Made by a program: the position numbers and the translations under genes
The notes under the pieces: model-generated
Told to the model about the DNA's origin: nothing
What the model saw: the letters and a program-made list of their open reading frames with translations, nothing else
Database searches by the model: none
Part shown: positions 38,301-53,300 of the stretch, in pieces
Layout: each line of letters starts with the position of its first letter
Numbering within the stretch: the first letter of the stretch is position 1
Source: Apostichopus japonicus
Lineage: Eukaryota; Echinodermata; Holothuroidea; Aspidochirotida; Stichopodidae
Direction: 5' to 3'
Assembly (NCBI RefSeq): GCF_037975245.1
Contig: NC_092580.1
Span: 23,827,001-23,887,000, forward strand
Length of the DNA: 60,000 nucleotides

Positions 38301-41300
38301 TATAGAGCCTCACAGGAATCACAATAGTACCCTAACAGAACCTCAAAGGTAGAGAACCTTAAGTAGAACCTTGGGACAATCATGAATAGAGTGAGCACCT
38401 GAATGAAACCTACAAGGATTTTATTGAGGACCTCATCAGAACCTGTATGGTGAATTTCAGATAATCCTATGGGTACCTCATAAGGATCTGTAAATAATCT
38501 CATGAAACTCTCTCTAGGACGTTTCAATTATCCCATCAGGTTCTCTTGAAGAGCTTACAGGGATTTTACAGAAGAGAAATTTCCGTTATCAGAATTTCAA
38601 TGATATTTTTCCCCCTGTTGAAACTGATGCTACTAGCCAAGAGCTTCAGAAGCTAACTGCAAAGTGATTGGATGTGAGGCAAGGTAGATGAGCGACTTGC
38701 GGGTAATGAGATGAAGAGTTGACGATAGCGTGGAATGCTCTGAGGTGTGTGTGTACTGGGTATTCAAACGCAGACTTACGATGACCTCTGGGAAAAGACA
38801 TTTTTCCATCTTCCTCTTGGTCCTCCTGCTCATCGATATCTTTATCTTCATCATTCTTCGCCCGTTCTGTTTCTTAGTATTAAATTTGTAAAAAGGAAAT
38901 GCTAAGATAAAACCACTTAAGGGCTAACAGGTGGAGTCTAGTACTTCTAAAGAAAGAATTAATAAAGGACCTCAGTTTGGGGATTGATAAAATGTAAGTC
39001 CTTATGTTATCTTCGGCTGGAAATCATGGACTAAAGTAAATGAACTGGAAGCATCACCCTGGAGATGATGCATTCATTGCAGGGGATGCCAACGGAAAAA
39101 GTCACAAATAACAGCAATTTGATTATTTTAAGATAAAAGATAAAGATTAAAAAGATAAAAACAAGTAGCTACAAATCCTTTCACTTACCATCAGAATATT
39201 TGCTGTATAGTTTATTACTGAACATGATATCAAGAAATTTAAGAAGGAAAAAATAAATTTTCCTTAGGAAATCAAAGTTGCTTGAAAAACAAACAACAAA
39301 TAGAAATATTTGTGTGTATGTGTGTAAAGGATGACTTGCAAACTTTGTCCACATGAACAGAAGAATAAAACAGTTAACCCTTTGACAGAAACCCAGGAGA
39401 ATGTACCTCTGCGGGATTATTCATAACTTAATAACTAGTGCAAGTTAGGGATATATTTTCAATTACAACCTTCATAGTGACAGAAAGGTGAGAAATTTAA
39501 GATTGCAAACTTTTATGTAGTTATAACATTTTATGCTAATTACATCTGCAAATATGCAACTATATGTGATATTTCAGTATATCATTACCATACTACATTT
39601 AAAAGATAAAAATTTCATGTCATCCAGCAAAAGGCACCGAGTCAGTTTTCTGAACGTCATTGCTGAAGACTAGAGACACTCAGTCGACGAGGTCGGTTAC
39701 AGACATCTAATTGACTATATGTCGCATTTAACTGATGTAGCAATGTAACAATGTAGCAAACACTAAACTACACCACAACAGACAAGAATCCACCCTTTAA
39801 GATCTGACTCAATTGAAACTTTTACTTATCATCTGAAATAATCACATCACTAAATATTGACAGCAGGTTGTCCTTCCACTGATTATCGCCTACATAACCT
39901 CTCTTCTTCCCCTGTTGGTTATTTCTTTCTTCTCTCCATCCCTTGTCTACTAATCCCCATACATCTATCTCTTTGTGTTCACCATGCTCATCAACCTGTC
40001 TGTATTCTGTGCGTGTTTTTGTCCCTTCTGTTACTGTTACTTGTCATTTAGCCTTTGAAGAAGATCCTGCTAGGATCGAAATGTCAGGCCAACTTACTTT
40101 TACACATGCAATAAAAGAGATAAGAGAAGAATTTTACAGTATTTGTTTATAATAGCTTGAACTGACCTTTGTCCACCATCTTCATTTTTACAGCTTGTCT
40201 TAAACTTCCGACATCAGGTCTGGCTTTCCATAGCTTCTCTTCTGTGTCCATCTCATAGGTCACCACAGTGGACACGCCCTTGACAGCATCCAGGAGGGCA
40301 CATAATGCTACTGACATCCCATAACCGTCAGGAACAGGCGGTGGTTCACCTTTGTCTAACAGTTCGAGACTGTACAAAAGGAAAGGTTACAAAAACAAAA
40401 GACAAATTAATTAAAATCTTCACCTCTGTAATCGTTTGAAACATTTTGCTAATTAAAACAAGAATAATATTTTTTCAATTTTGTTTTAAAGAAATTTAAT
40501 GCAATTTTCTTCTATAGAAGTAAAAAATGAAGAATATAAGTTAGGCAATAATATTAAACACTAAAATCCATAGCAGGGTAAAGTAAAAGAAGGAGCAAAA
40601 GTCTGCAAAATAACATTGTAAATTGAAATCAACAAGGTCCAACCCTGATCACTCAAAAAGGGACAAATTTCATCAACATCTCTTTTCTCAAAGTTCTCCA
40701 CAAAAGGAGAGATTTTTTTGTACATGTAACTGATTCTTGCAGCAGTATGAAGGGATACACAGCATATAATAATCTTGTATCTTTGTTATTCAGCTGACAA
40801 ATCCTTCTGCACAAATATCCAATACATGATCACACAATCTAGGCCTATTGAAAGTAGCTGTTTGATGTTCTTTATAGACTTTTTTTCAAAGTGTTTAGCT
40901 TTTTTGGGGGGGGGAGGGGATATTTATGTGACTCAGGCATTTGGTATTTTGTTTTTCATGATGTGTCTGATGGTGTCAGATGATAAATTAGAAAAGTAAG
41001 GCAACTTTGACATAAACTGTTTGCACTATTCTTTAATAAAAAAGCTTGATGAAGCTAAATGCTGGAATACAGGTAGTCTATCCTCACGATTGTATTTAGC
41101 ACACAAAGGTGACTTAATTCTCAAACTAGAACGTTTGAATCAGGAGATATTTGTAACAAGGTGATATTTTCTTTAAAAATTTGAAAATGTTTTGTAAAAG
41201 AATTTTCAGCAATTGAAATGTCACTATTATTGGCTGAAAATACAATTTTGTGCATGAAAATATCAGCTGAATCTAACTTGACACCAGAAATACCAAAACC

Positions 41301-44300
41301 ATATTTATTTCCGGAATTTGTATGAATATTAGCAAAGTCTGATATTAAGGCAGTAGCAAATTCAACTATCTAATGCAATGCTATCAACATCATCGTTATC
41401 ATCTCTTGTTATTATTGCAACATTTACCTAAAAAAAAATGGAAAACAAAGACTCTAAATAAATCTGTGACTGCCACTTTCCTCATTGCGAACACTCACCG
41501 ATATATGCAACCAGTGTGATTGTTCAAACGGTAAACGACATCTTTTATTTTATAGCTTTATGTTTAGACAAAATACAATTTCAACCAGATATAAATCTTG
41601 GCAGCTTTCCAAATGTCTCAAAACTGCTGTAGAACAAAGCATGTTGTAGACAAAACTATGTAACTGTTTAAGGAAAAGGAACTCAAAAACGCCTATCGAG
41701 TTAGTTTTGTATAACATATTTAATATTTAATCACCTCCAATGCATCCACTCTGAGTATTCACACTCCCAGTGTTTACATTATCTGGCTATGTTTCATGAG
41801 TGACATCAGCGAGTGACATCATTATGCCAACCTCATCAAAAATTAATTGATCAATGGACCACACAAATGGACCGGCTAGCTATTAAATGAATTGTAATTT
41901 AGAACAAGGCTCTTTCCTATTTACATATCAGCAATAAGTAGTTCCTTTCTTTTTGAAACTTTAACCGAGAGCTATTCGATACAATTAAAGAGCACTTCCC
42001 TATGTGATAAATATGCACAGAATAATCATGTAAAGTCTGACGATACATTGTCATTCTGAAGATGCACAACAGGGCACACCTCCCACCAACCTAAGTCATC
42101 ATCTCTTGTATGACTAGCAGGTATAATCATATTATCAAGATAAGGTATGGTTTTCCACAGACTAATAGCACTTTCACAAAGAATAAACAGATCATATTTG
42201 AACTTCACAACAGCTCATTAGGGTTTGCAAAATAAGCCACATTCAAATTTCTCAGACCTGTTTGGAATTGTACAGAGACCTGCTCATAGCCTTTGGCTAA
42301 TACAAATCCGAAATATTAACTGACACCGTACATGGTACAGAAATCTTGCACACTTCATTCTACAGATACAGTATTTGAGCTTGGTCAAATGACTTCAATT
42401 GATTTAATACTGTATACAAGGCAACATGTGGAAAAGTTATTTTTTAATTTTGCTCTCTCTCTCAGATATAAGGGAAAATCCCTGGTACTGAAATGTGCGC
42501 ATAACTACAGTATTTCCAGCATATCATGAGAAACAAACTTCATAAACATCAAAACAGCTATACCAACTTTGAAAACTAAAATCATTCCCTGAGGTGAGTT
42601 GTATTCCTTAATACTACATGTGTAGTGTTGTAATATCTTACTCTTTATCAAGTTTTATCATAATTCAAGACATGACTATTACTATTAAAAAAAAAAAAAA
42701 ACTTTGATTGAGTCATTTTAGTTGTTTTCTTAGTTTTAGTTGCTCCATAAAATTGTGAAACTTTTTTGTGCTCAGTCATTAGGAATATCAACAAGGTAAT
42801 AAAACTATGATAAACAATATTAGAGGGAAAAAATTAAGTATCTTTTATTACAGCCAATGAACTACATGTAAGTTTTCATGCAAAGCTGATTTATTTCAAA
42901 ATGCAAGTTTGATGCAAAATGCTTGATTTGTTGACACAAGAAAGTAGCTTAATGATAAGTCAAATTATTACAAGTGAAAAAATAATAGAAAAGGTAATGA
43001 GAAAGTTAGTATCTTTAGCATGGATAGAGGTCTTTAACACTTTATGTCTTAATGAATATTCATAATTTCAAAAAGACTTTCTTTACAATGAGGATAAGTG
43101 AGAGTAGATTTATTAAAGGTTACAGTTGTTTGAAGAATACTTCTGTATAATAGTAATGCATTGTTGTTAATATTTGCGATAGGACCAGCAAACACAGCTA
43201 TAGGGATAATAGGGGATGGGGGGGGGGTAGGGGTGTGGGCTTTAGGGAGGGTCAAGTGAAAACCAAATCTTTTATGTTGCAATATAATAGTCATTGCCAG
43301 TCAAAGTAAATATGAGGTATTTGCAAGGTTAGTCTATTCTTATTGTCATTTTGGAGCATGGGCAATTAAATTTTATGGAACAGGAGCCTAAATTAAATCT
43401 GCCATCTCCTGCTCCACCATTTCATTATTGGGTGTTGTGGCCTATTATGACACTGACGTGCTATAGTTTTAAGGTTAGGTCATGTGGTTTGCAATTGACA
43501 ACAAACAATAATAACTGACAAAAAAAATATGGAATGAAATAAAGAAATATAAAAGGCATGGGGTAGGACAAAGCAATTAACAACTTCTGTGTATGCTGGT
43601 GCAATGAAAAAATACAAATAAAATGAAATGGTATGAGAAGTGACTTTAGAAATATAATAGAAAAAACAGAAAATCAGAGTGCAAAGCAAAAATGTACAAA
43701 GCAAAAGTGTACAAAAATTGAAAAAATATATGAATTTTACTCATTAGAATTATAGGCAGTACAATATCTATACTAACTGAACTAAACTTGCCGAATTCAA
43801 TTTCAACAACAACAACAAAAATCCCACAAGACAGTTTTGTTCTCTGTTTGTTTAGATTTACTGAATATGAAAAAAACCTGTTCAACTCAAAATCAATTTT
43901 GTTACAATAAAGTTTGCAAATATTGCATATTCAGACAAATCTCAATGGCAGAGGTAAAAACATGGGGGCGGGGGGAGGGGGCTCTAGGTGCAACACAAAC
44001 CCCTTTGATACATTGCACACATGCACATACACAAAATACAGCCTACACAAATGCCCCAGGTGTTAAAGCCAGTTTCTTTGCCTGGAATGCAATTCCTCTT
44101 CTTATTATCCAAGAAAATAACAAAAATAAAACTTTGGATAAATGTATTATCATTGCACCTTAAAGTTCTATCTACATAACAGCTGAACAGAAAAGGAAAA
44201 AAAATAAAATGGTGAGTTTCAAATAACATAATTACAAATCATGCTAACCTCTCTTTAGATAAAGAAACTATCTTTGTTTTTGTTTCAAAAGTATTAAAGT

Positions 44301-47300
44301 ATGTCGCCATAAAGAGAAACATTATTTATAACAAAAGTAAAAACTATAAACATGATATAGCAATATAAGCAACAGAAACACATGCAGAAGATAGGTGCTG
44401 AAAACCCAGCTGTAGATACACAGACAGACTCTAAACACACAAACAGACTAACAGATGAGAATTGAAATACTACTCCTATGATGAAAAAAAAAATAAACTT
44501 TAAAACAAAGAGAGAGACAGAGTAGATGTATGAAGCGTGCAACCAACCCCCAAAAACAAAACAAACAACATTGCCTTCTTTTCATTATCCGTTTCTTTTT
44601 TTAATAACTTTGTTTTGTTTCAAAGACAATTGTATTCTTGGACGGTAAGGCTCTATTTACAAAGTAACATTCTGCACACAGAGTAGCATATAACTAAACG
44701 CTTGTTGTGTATTAAACTTGCTGATTTTCGTTTTTATATTTCAGTACATAAGAGATAACAAATACGTAGATATTTGTGAAATGTGAGTATTTGCATGCAA
44801 ATTTTTTTCAATGTAAATATGTTGATGTGAATATGCATGTAAAGTTATTTCAAGAAGGTACAGAAAGGACAAAGTTGGGATAGGAGATGGATTAGGGTCG
44901 AGGAGTCAACGGGGTAGTCGTTAAAAGAGGAAGGGGAAAGGGGAGTATGGTGGAGGGATTAAAAAATAATGTCCAGGATCTGAGGGATAACCACCAAATT
45001 GACAGCTAAAACTACTTATTTCTGGGTCTATTTTAGAAAAGGGGCAACTTGGATTGCAATTACAGTATCTGACAAAGTTATCATTCCCTGATTACTAATC
45101 TGGTATTAATTTATGCATAACTTTAAAAAACATTCATTAAATCTTAATACAAGTTGGGACTAACATTTTTTTTTTTTTTTTGACATTTCACTGGAATGTT
45201 TTGTTATAAATGGTACAGTTGAATTGTGTACCTGCTCAGGAGGAATAGTATTATGGTATGCCTGCTATTTTTATGGCAATGGTGGTAAGCACTGCAATAG
45301 TCTGAACATATCAAGAGGCACATGGATGTGAGTTTGCACTTCAAACATCAAGATGGTTATAGCTGAAACTTCAAGGAAATATCTATCCACACATGTGCAG
45401 GGAGGTATGACCATGTTTCCACAATAGGATTGCCAAAACAAAAGGCTACACAGTACATATGTTTCTTTCCATAGTTGAAAAAGAATACATGAGTGGTGCA
45501 GTGACTAATACTTTGTAACAGTTCTCAATCAATGAACTGCAGGACAAATCCAGACTATGAAAGATTTACATCAAACAAAAAAGAATCAATAAATAGTTTG
45601 ATGCAGCATCTAGCTGTAATTGGGAATACAGGTTATAAAAGGGCTTAGGTTTATAGCATTCACTTTACTGCACCAATCCAAAACAAATCCTCTCTCTCTC
45701 TTTTAAGCATGGCTCAAGTCTTTCAATTTTTTTCAGACCCTTTTTTCTTTAATCTTTCTTTTCATGTTTCCCTTTTCTTCAAAGTGTTTAATTCTTCCCT
45801 AAAGCTATTACAAACCCCATCTCCATGGTTACAATCAATGGCAACCCTCTTGACTTAATCCATCAGTTTGAATTAAAAAGGTGACTTAAAGCAGATTCCC
45901 TTTTCCCTCTCATCTTAAAGTAACGTATAAACACCTGAACAAATTATGTATATGTGACTGACGTCTGTTCACCATTTATAGTAGATGTGTGTATGCAGTT
46001 ACCGATGGAGTAGCAATCAATGTACATACATCAATGCACAACTAGCCCTACAATACTGAATACATTTTGAATTATTTGTAGAGTGGGTAATCATGGGTAA
46101 TAAACACTGACAAATCTTCTAGCAAGGAAAGATGTACCTTGTGCCACTTTATGGAAGGCATATTTAGGTATATTGTCACAACACCGTATGAATGCCGGAG
46201 GTCAAGAACGGTCTTAATGAATATCAAAAATGGATGATTAACTGAGAAATAAAGTCTTGATTAAAGAGGCACAGAGATGGTCAAATGAATGCCAGACATT
46301 TGTTGAAAGATGTTCTCGATTTATATCGATGATGTGCCTTGCTGTATCATAAGGTACTGTTGACTATACAGGGAGTGCAAGCTTGACAAAGATAGACTTT
46401 CTGCTACAATAACAACAACAATAACAGCTGTGACCTTCAGATGGTTACACATAAACTCTCTTCATAGGATCCATAGCAAATTGTATCAGGGGTTAATCCA
46501 GGGAGTGGTCCAGAGAGCCCCCCACCCTCCACCCCCCCCCTCTCCACCATTGGAGCTTTTGGCACTAAAAATCAGCTTGAAACTTAATTTTAAAAAACTA
46601 AATACAAGAGAGAATTTTAGCATGCTTCACAGGAGTGTATATCTTACTTTTTACCAATGTTTTCTTGTGCACCCCTACTTTGATAGAAAGTTTGGTTTGT
46701 AACAATAAATGCCTTCCAAACCCACCCCCCTCCCCATCCCCACCCTATCCCCTCCCCCTGCAACCTACGAAATCCTGGATCCACCATTATATACACCAAA
46801 TACAGTTCCAAATACAGGACTGCGAAGCTCTAAACCCATGGACAAGGCTTTCAATCTAGTTCAAGCCTATATTACAGTTTTCAATACTAGCTTAATATGC
46901 CTATCTTGTCATCGGTAGAACTTTTCCCCTAAACAAAATCAACACAAGATACCTTTGCAAAAATTGCTTAGGAACCATTGATTTATGACAAAGTAATTTG
47001 GAGGTTATCCCTCATAACAGACTGGACTGGACATTCCTACTCTAGGGGTAAATTATGTTAACCGAAGGGTGCGAATTAAAACCCCCACAGAGGAAAGTCG
47101 GACCTACAGACAAACTTACACAGTGAGAGGTCTCCATTCAGCCAACTTCCTACGGTAAAAATACCATAAAATAAAGCAAAATGAGAACAGGCAAGTTGGG
47201 AAGTAAGTTCACACACATCTGTCTAGCTTGCCATTAATTTTAATGTAACTAAGAGTCTCCCCCCCCCCCCCATATGATCAGGAAATCCGATGGCCTTCAA

Positions 47301-50300
47301 TCGGTATCGTTGCAGGTTCTATTAATGATTATTCGTTCATCGTTGCATTAAAAGAAAGAATGCAATTTCACTCACTTCTCCCATGTTTAAATTTGGCTTA
47401 GCTTGGATTAATAATACTTTGACCGTAAACAACTTCAGCAAAATGTGGATACCAGAATTTTTATATTTACATTTACAGTTATTGGCTAACATATTAACAG
47501 ACCTCATTTTCACACAACACTACTTGTTATTTTGAGAGATGACAAATTTTGCCAGGAGCTGTATTATTTCAACCAAATAGTACATCATCTTTTCAAAATG
47601 TCAAATGTCTGATGCAACCTGGCAACTTAAATGGCTCTCCTCTTCACAAATTGTTAGTTCTCTACAACTGTGTCATGTTAGTTGTTCATGTTAGCATGAT
47701 TTGCTGTTTAGTACACAACTAGCTAAAATGGTCACTCTAAATAAAACTTTGAACACAATTCAAAATGCCATTTGTGTATATAGCAACTGTCTATACATAA
47801 ATATATATATATATTGATTTCAAATTTTTTATATATATATATATATAGATTTATATTTCATGTAGGGTTAGGTCATATTAGATCATTGACATTCATGTCC
47901 TGAAACTTGAGGCAAATATAAAGAGAAAATAAATCTTGATAAAGCAGTCACTCTTGTTGTGTATTGATCTAGAACCTTTGAGAAGAACACCAACCATCAC
48001 CACCCTTCCCACCACCCCACCCATCTCTCATAAAATGATGTAATGTTTCCTCTCTTTGATCAGCACTTGAGATTGAATTTAGTTTAAAGCTACTGCAACA
48101 ACCATTATGTGATGCTAAAAAATAATTCCAAAGGAAAAATGCAGCAACCTTAAGGCACATTCTTCTGAGCAGAGAGAGCAATGGAAGAAATACTAAATCT
48201 AATTGAGACACTGAGTTTTCCTTCTTATTAAGAAAAGTTTGGTTTAAGATAGTACGAGGGCGATAAATCACAAGGTAGCTATGTTGCCTTTAGCTCTTAA
48301 TTATTACTTTTACCTGCATCTCTTGGGAGGGTTACTCTGACTTTCAAATTTCATTTTAGGACAATATTCTAATATTGAGATACTTCTACAAATTTTCAGA
48401 ATTTCAGTCATGCATTTATGGTTTAGACAGAAGAAAAAGGGAGAGGGGGTGGGGGTGGGGGGGTGTGGGACTTACTTTTATTTTTAAAAGTAATATCACC
48501 TGAACTATGTGATTTTTCCACCCATCATAATACTTACGAATACTTTATTCTCACAAGAGAGTACTTACAACGCTGTCTTTGATGGATTGGAAGCATTTAC
48601 TGGTACCAGTGGTATCCAGGTGCCCTTATAGAAGAATGCTGAATTAGAGACTGCAGCAGCCACTGTGAGGGACCCTGTACTGTTACCAATGGTGGGACTT
48701 CCTGAGGAATCCTTGGACATCTTCTCACCTGATATAAACAGATCAAATAGATGGAATAATTGAACACACACTCACACACACAAACCTCATATATGGAATA
48801 ATTTTAAGGAACTTATGGGCTTTTCGATGACCACTGAGTTCTCTAGTTAATACAGTTTACTCATAACTTATAGATAACTTATATCCTGTTGTGGGTTTGC
48901 CCCAAAATACAAATATGCCAAAACTTGTAGATGATATTTTCAAATATTTTAGCATCCAAACTCAGACAGAAAGCACAGAGGCATATGTAGTGAGGAGTGG
49001 GTACCAGGAAGTGATGGGGCAGAAACAGATCCCAGTGAGAGAGGGGTGTGTGGGAGGGGTGTGTGGAAGGTACTACACCAGGTGAGGGGAAGTACTGTAC
49101 CACCATGACCAGCAGTGCCAGACCACAGGGTAAGGCAAATAGGTGACTTTAAGTGGAGGGACAGTATCAGACCAAGGTAACAGGCAATACCAGACAATGA
49201 TAACAATGGGTACCAGACCAAGATCAGGGAGAATTTCCACACCAGGGTGAAAGAGAAGTTCCAGAACAAGGTGAGAGGGTAAGCACAAGATAATTGGATG
49301 GGGTTGTATCAGACTATAGTGAAGGGCAATACCAGACCATGGTAACAATGGGTACCAGACCAAGATCAGGGAGAACTTCCATACCAGGGTGGCGGAGAAG
49401 TTCCAGAACAAGGTGAGAGGGTAAGCACATATGATGAGATGGGGTCGTATCAGACTATAGTGAAGGGCAATACCAGACCATATGGGTTTAGAGTTATAAA
49501 GTTTTGTCTTCTTACCTGCAAGACCTGACTGTTTATCCCCAGCTGGGTTGACAAAGAGTGACTGGATGAAGGCACCGAGTGCATTGATGATATTGCCAAA
49601 GATTTTTGTGCTGTGCGGCTTCATGTCGTAGGAAGCACAAAAGCATCTGTGTGATATGGAGCAATAGATGTATGTTAGAAAACAACCTGGTTACCATAAC
49701 GATTGATCTAAATAAAGCCAAAGTAATTGATAAATTAATAAATGAAACATTTCCTTGATGAGATGCTGAAGGTTTCTCCCTCTTTTCTATTACCATTGTA
49801 CATATCTTCATAGGATTTTTTTTTCTAATGACCTACCTAACACTACTACATGCCCCTCCCCCTCTCCCAGCCCCTCTCCCTCCCCCACCACCTCAACACA
49901 CCCTCCGAAAGAAAACTCTTAGCTTCAATGTTGGTCTATGAACTTCAAGAAAAGACTCTTACCTTCTCTACAGCAGCTTTGTGATCATTTACAGATGAAA
50001 TCAACGTATCTTGATATTACTTTGCTTAAATTTTAATAGTAAAAGAGAGTTTTGACACGATGCACGCATTGTTTTTAACAAGAGTGACGAGGACAAAACA
50101 GCACCCTGTTGCAAGAACGATAGGATTTTATGACCCTGTTGTGCTGACTTTGAAAAACATTCCCTTCAAATGTTCTGCAGAGACTGTTGAACATAAGTAC
50201 TTTGTCTATCCTAAGAGTGATACGGATGCCAACATCTCTGAGCACTTGTCAAATAAATAAAACATCATATATACATATGTATAAGCCCAGTTTTTTCAAA

Positions 50301-53300
50301 ATTCTTCACAAACATGTTTTTTTTTTAATAAGCCAACATGTGGCTTCTGCTTCTATGGTTTAACTTTAAGAGCTATATATGTGTTTAATCGCTAAGTGAA
50401 AAAAGTACAGAATAAAGTTTTTCTTGTGTGTGTATCAAAAGGGAAAGGCACAAAGGTAGTTCAGTAAATATTTTGAATACCAAGAGAGGATTTTAAAGCA
50501 CATCTAACTATATTGAACAAATGATCAACTTTTGCGGTAAGTGATCTCACCGTAGTAACTTTGGTTGATGACACAGTTTCATCAGCACTTCCAAGGCCTG
50601 AACTCTTTGCCAGTGTGGTTTATCTCCTTCAGTGAATTTCACCAATAACGACAAGAAAATTTCACATTCTGTTATCTGTCAAAAAGAATATAGATACATA
50701 TATATATTATACAGAAGTATGGATACATGAAAGGTTGAGGGGAAAAAAAACAAAGGAATGTTAAAGATTATTAGGTGAAGAAATGAAAAATGAAAATTGA
50801 AATTTATTATACTTTCATGTATTAATGTTAATTATATATGAAATAGGCAGCCACCCAGCAGCCAATCACCAACAGGAACATTCCAGAGATGTAACTCTTT
50901 TTTACACAAATACAGAATATAAAACATAAACAAATGGAATATAAATACATCTTCCCCAATTACTTGCAACAGCTTAACATATATTTACTTTATTCTAAAT
51001 GGCATAAAGTTCTCAATGACCAATACAGCGAGTATGCACTGGACTGGAACGGCACATCGCCCTAACAAAGACTTGCAGATATTTCCTGTTTGTTTTAATT
51101 TGCTGCAAAACAACAAAAATTAAAACTTGACCTGGTATTCTTCTGCTTTAAAATTTAAAAACATCAACATTCAGCTCCATCCAATAACTGCCTAAAGGCA
51201 GCTGTTTGAGTTGATTTTTTTTGGTTAAAAGAACTGATTGGATGAAATACTAAAAATCCTATAACTAAATAGTTCAATATCTTCACTGATCAAGTTTTAT
51301 TTCTAAATGTTTTCCAATTTGCTTTTAAGATCATTTGATTTAATTCTACTATAAGAAAGTGTCTGTAAGACAAAATACTGGAAATCAATTGTAAAGATCA
51401 GATTAATTTCTCCTTAACATTCTATTTGACAACAAAAAACATACATTAATGAGGGCATCTCACTTTGATCAATTGCCATCTTATCTACTCAGGTGGGTTG
51501 ATAATATACTTTATCAAACTCAAAAGCTGCTTAAAGTATCCAACTTTGCAACTTAAAAGTCATATCATTCTTCAGTTTATACACTGTGGATCAGGCAGGA
51601 GCATCTATGTTCCACTCAAATATGGTGAAAAGAATTCCTTTTGCAAGCAACATATTACAGTACTTTATCACTGCAAACTGTATAGGACAAACCTTTTACT
51701 TAATTTCCTAACCTTCTTTATCACTACTAACTGCATATGACAAACCTTAACTTATTCTCCTAGCCTACTTAACCACTGCTAACTGCATATGACAAACCTT
51801 TAACTTATTCTCCTAACCTACTTTACCATTACTAACTGCATATGACAAACCTTAACTTATTCTCCCAGCCTACTTAACCACTGCTAACTGCATATGACAA
51901 ACCTGTAACTTATTCTCCTAGCCTACTTTACCACTACTAACTGCATATGACAAACCTTAACTTATTCTCCTAGCCTACTTAACCACTGCTAACTGCATAT
52001 GACAAACCTTTAACTAATTCTCCTAGCCTACTTTACCACTACTAACTGCATATGACAAACCTTAACTTAATCTCCTAAACTACTTTACCACTACTAACTG
52101 CATATGACAAACCTTTTACTTATTCTCCTAACCTACTTTACCAAGCAAACTGCATATGACAAACCTTTTACTTATTCTCCTAACCTACTTTACCACTGCA
52201 AACTGCATATGACAAACCTTTTACTTATTCTCCTAACCTACTTTACCACTGCAAACTGCATATGACAAACCTTTTACTTATTGTCTTAACCTACTTTATC
52301 ACTGCTAACTGCATATAACAAACATTTTACTCATTCTCCTAACCTACTTTACCACCACTAACTGCACATGACAAACCTTTTAATTATTCTCCTAACCTTA
52401 CAGTGCAAACATTCTACTCACCAAGAGGGCGTAATACTTGTTAATCAGGACCGATACGACTCGTAAGAGTCTCAGGCTGAGAGGGAAAGAGGGCTTTTCT
52501 GGACTAAGATTGCTGACGGGCATACCCAGACCTTGGCGATGCTTTAGGCTAGGTGAGAACAGCTTGATGAGTAAAGGACATACTCTTTCCTTCAACTGGA
52601 AGCTGAATTCACTATGCTGTCAGGGAGAGGGGAAAAATGACAGGAGACATACGACATAAGACACAGTTGGCCTATCATTAGGTCACATTCTATGTGAACA
52701 TAAATAAACACTAGAGATAATTAAACAGAAATCTCTTTTTTCTTCTAATTTTATACAATAGTAGATCCCGGAGAAATGTTGTTATCGTTTGTACATAATC
52801 AGTTGCAAAGAATAACGCCACATGAATCTTAATGAGACTACAGAAACATATTAACAAACTGATGTACTAAAAACCCAAAGAATGTAGGGAATAAACCTAG
52901 ATCGCCCAAATTAACATAACCACTAGAGAAAATTAAACAGGAATCTTCTTTTTTTTTCTAATTTTATACAATAATCCCAGAGCAATTTGTACTTCATCAG
53001 TTGCAAAGAATAACGCCACATGAATATTAACAAGACTATAGTAACATATTAACACACTGATGTACTAAAAACCCAAAGAATGTAGGGAATAAACCTAGAT
53101 CGCCCAATTTAAGAAGGCAAAATGACTTGAGACTATATATGACGACTCTACTTACGTGAAACTTTTAAAGCATAAACAGTGATTACTGAACCAAAGTAAC
53201 ACAACAAAGGTTTTATTCCTGGTAGCCTCTCCACTGAACCTAAACATTGCTTTTACTAAACAGAGATGAATGGTAGCAAGAGAGAGATAATACTTACACC

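Noticed and set aside
51680-52395. Regular repeats that might suggest a CRISPR array
   Set aside because: The units are contiguous, without unique spacers, in a metazoan intron; it is a minisatellite.
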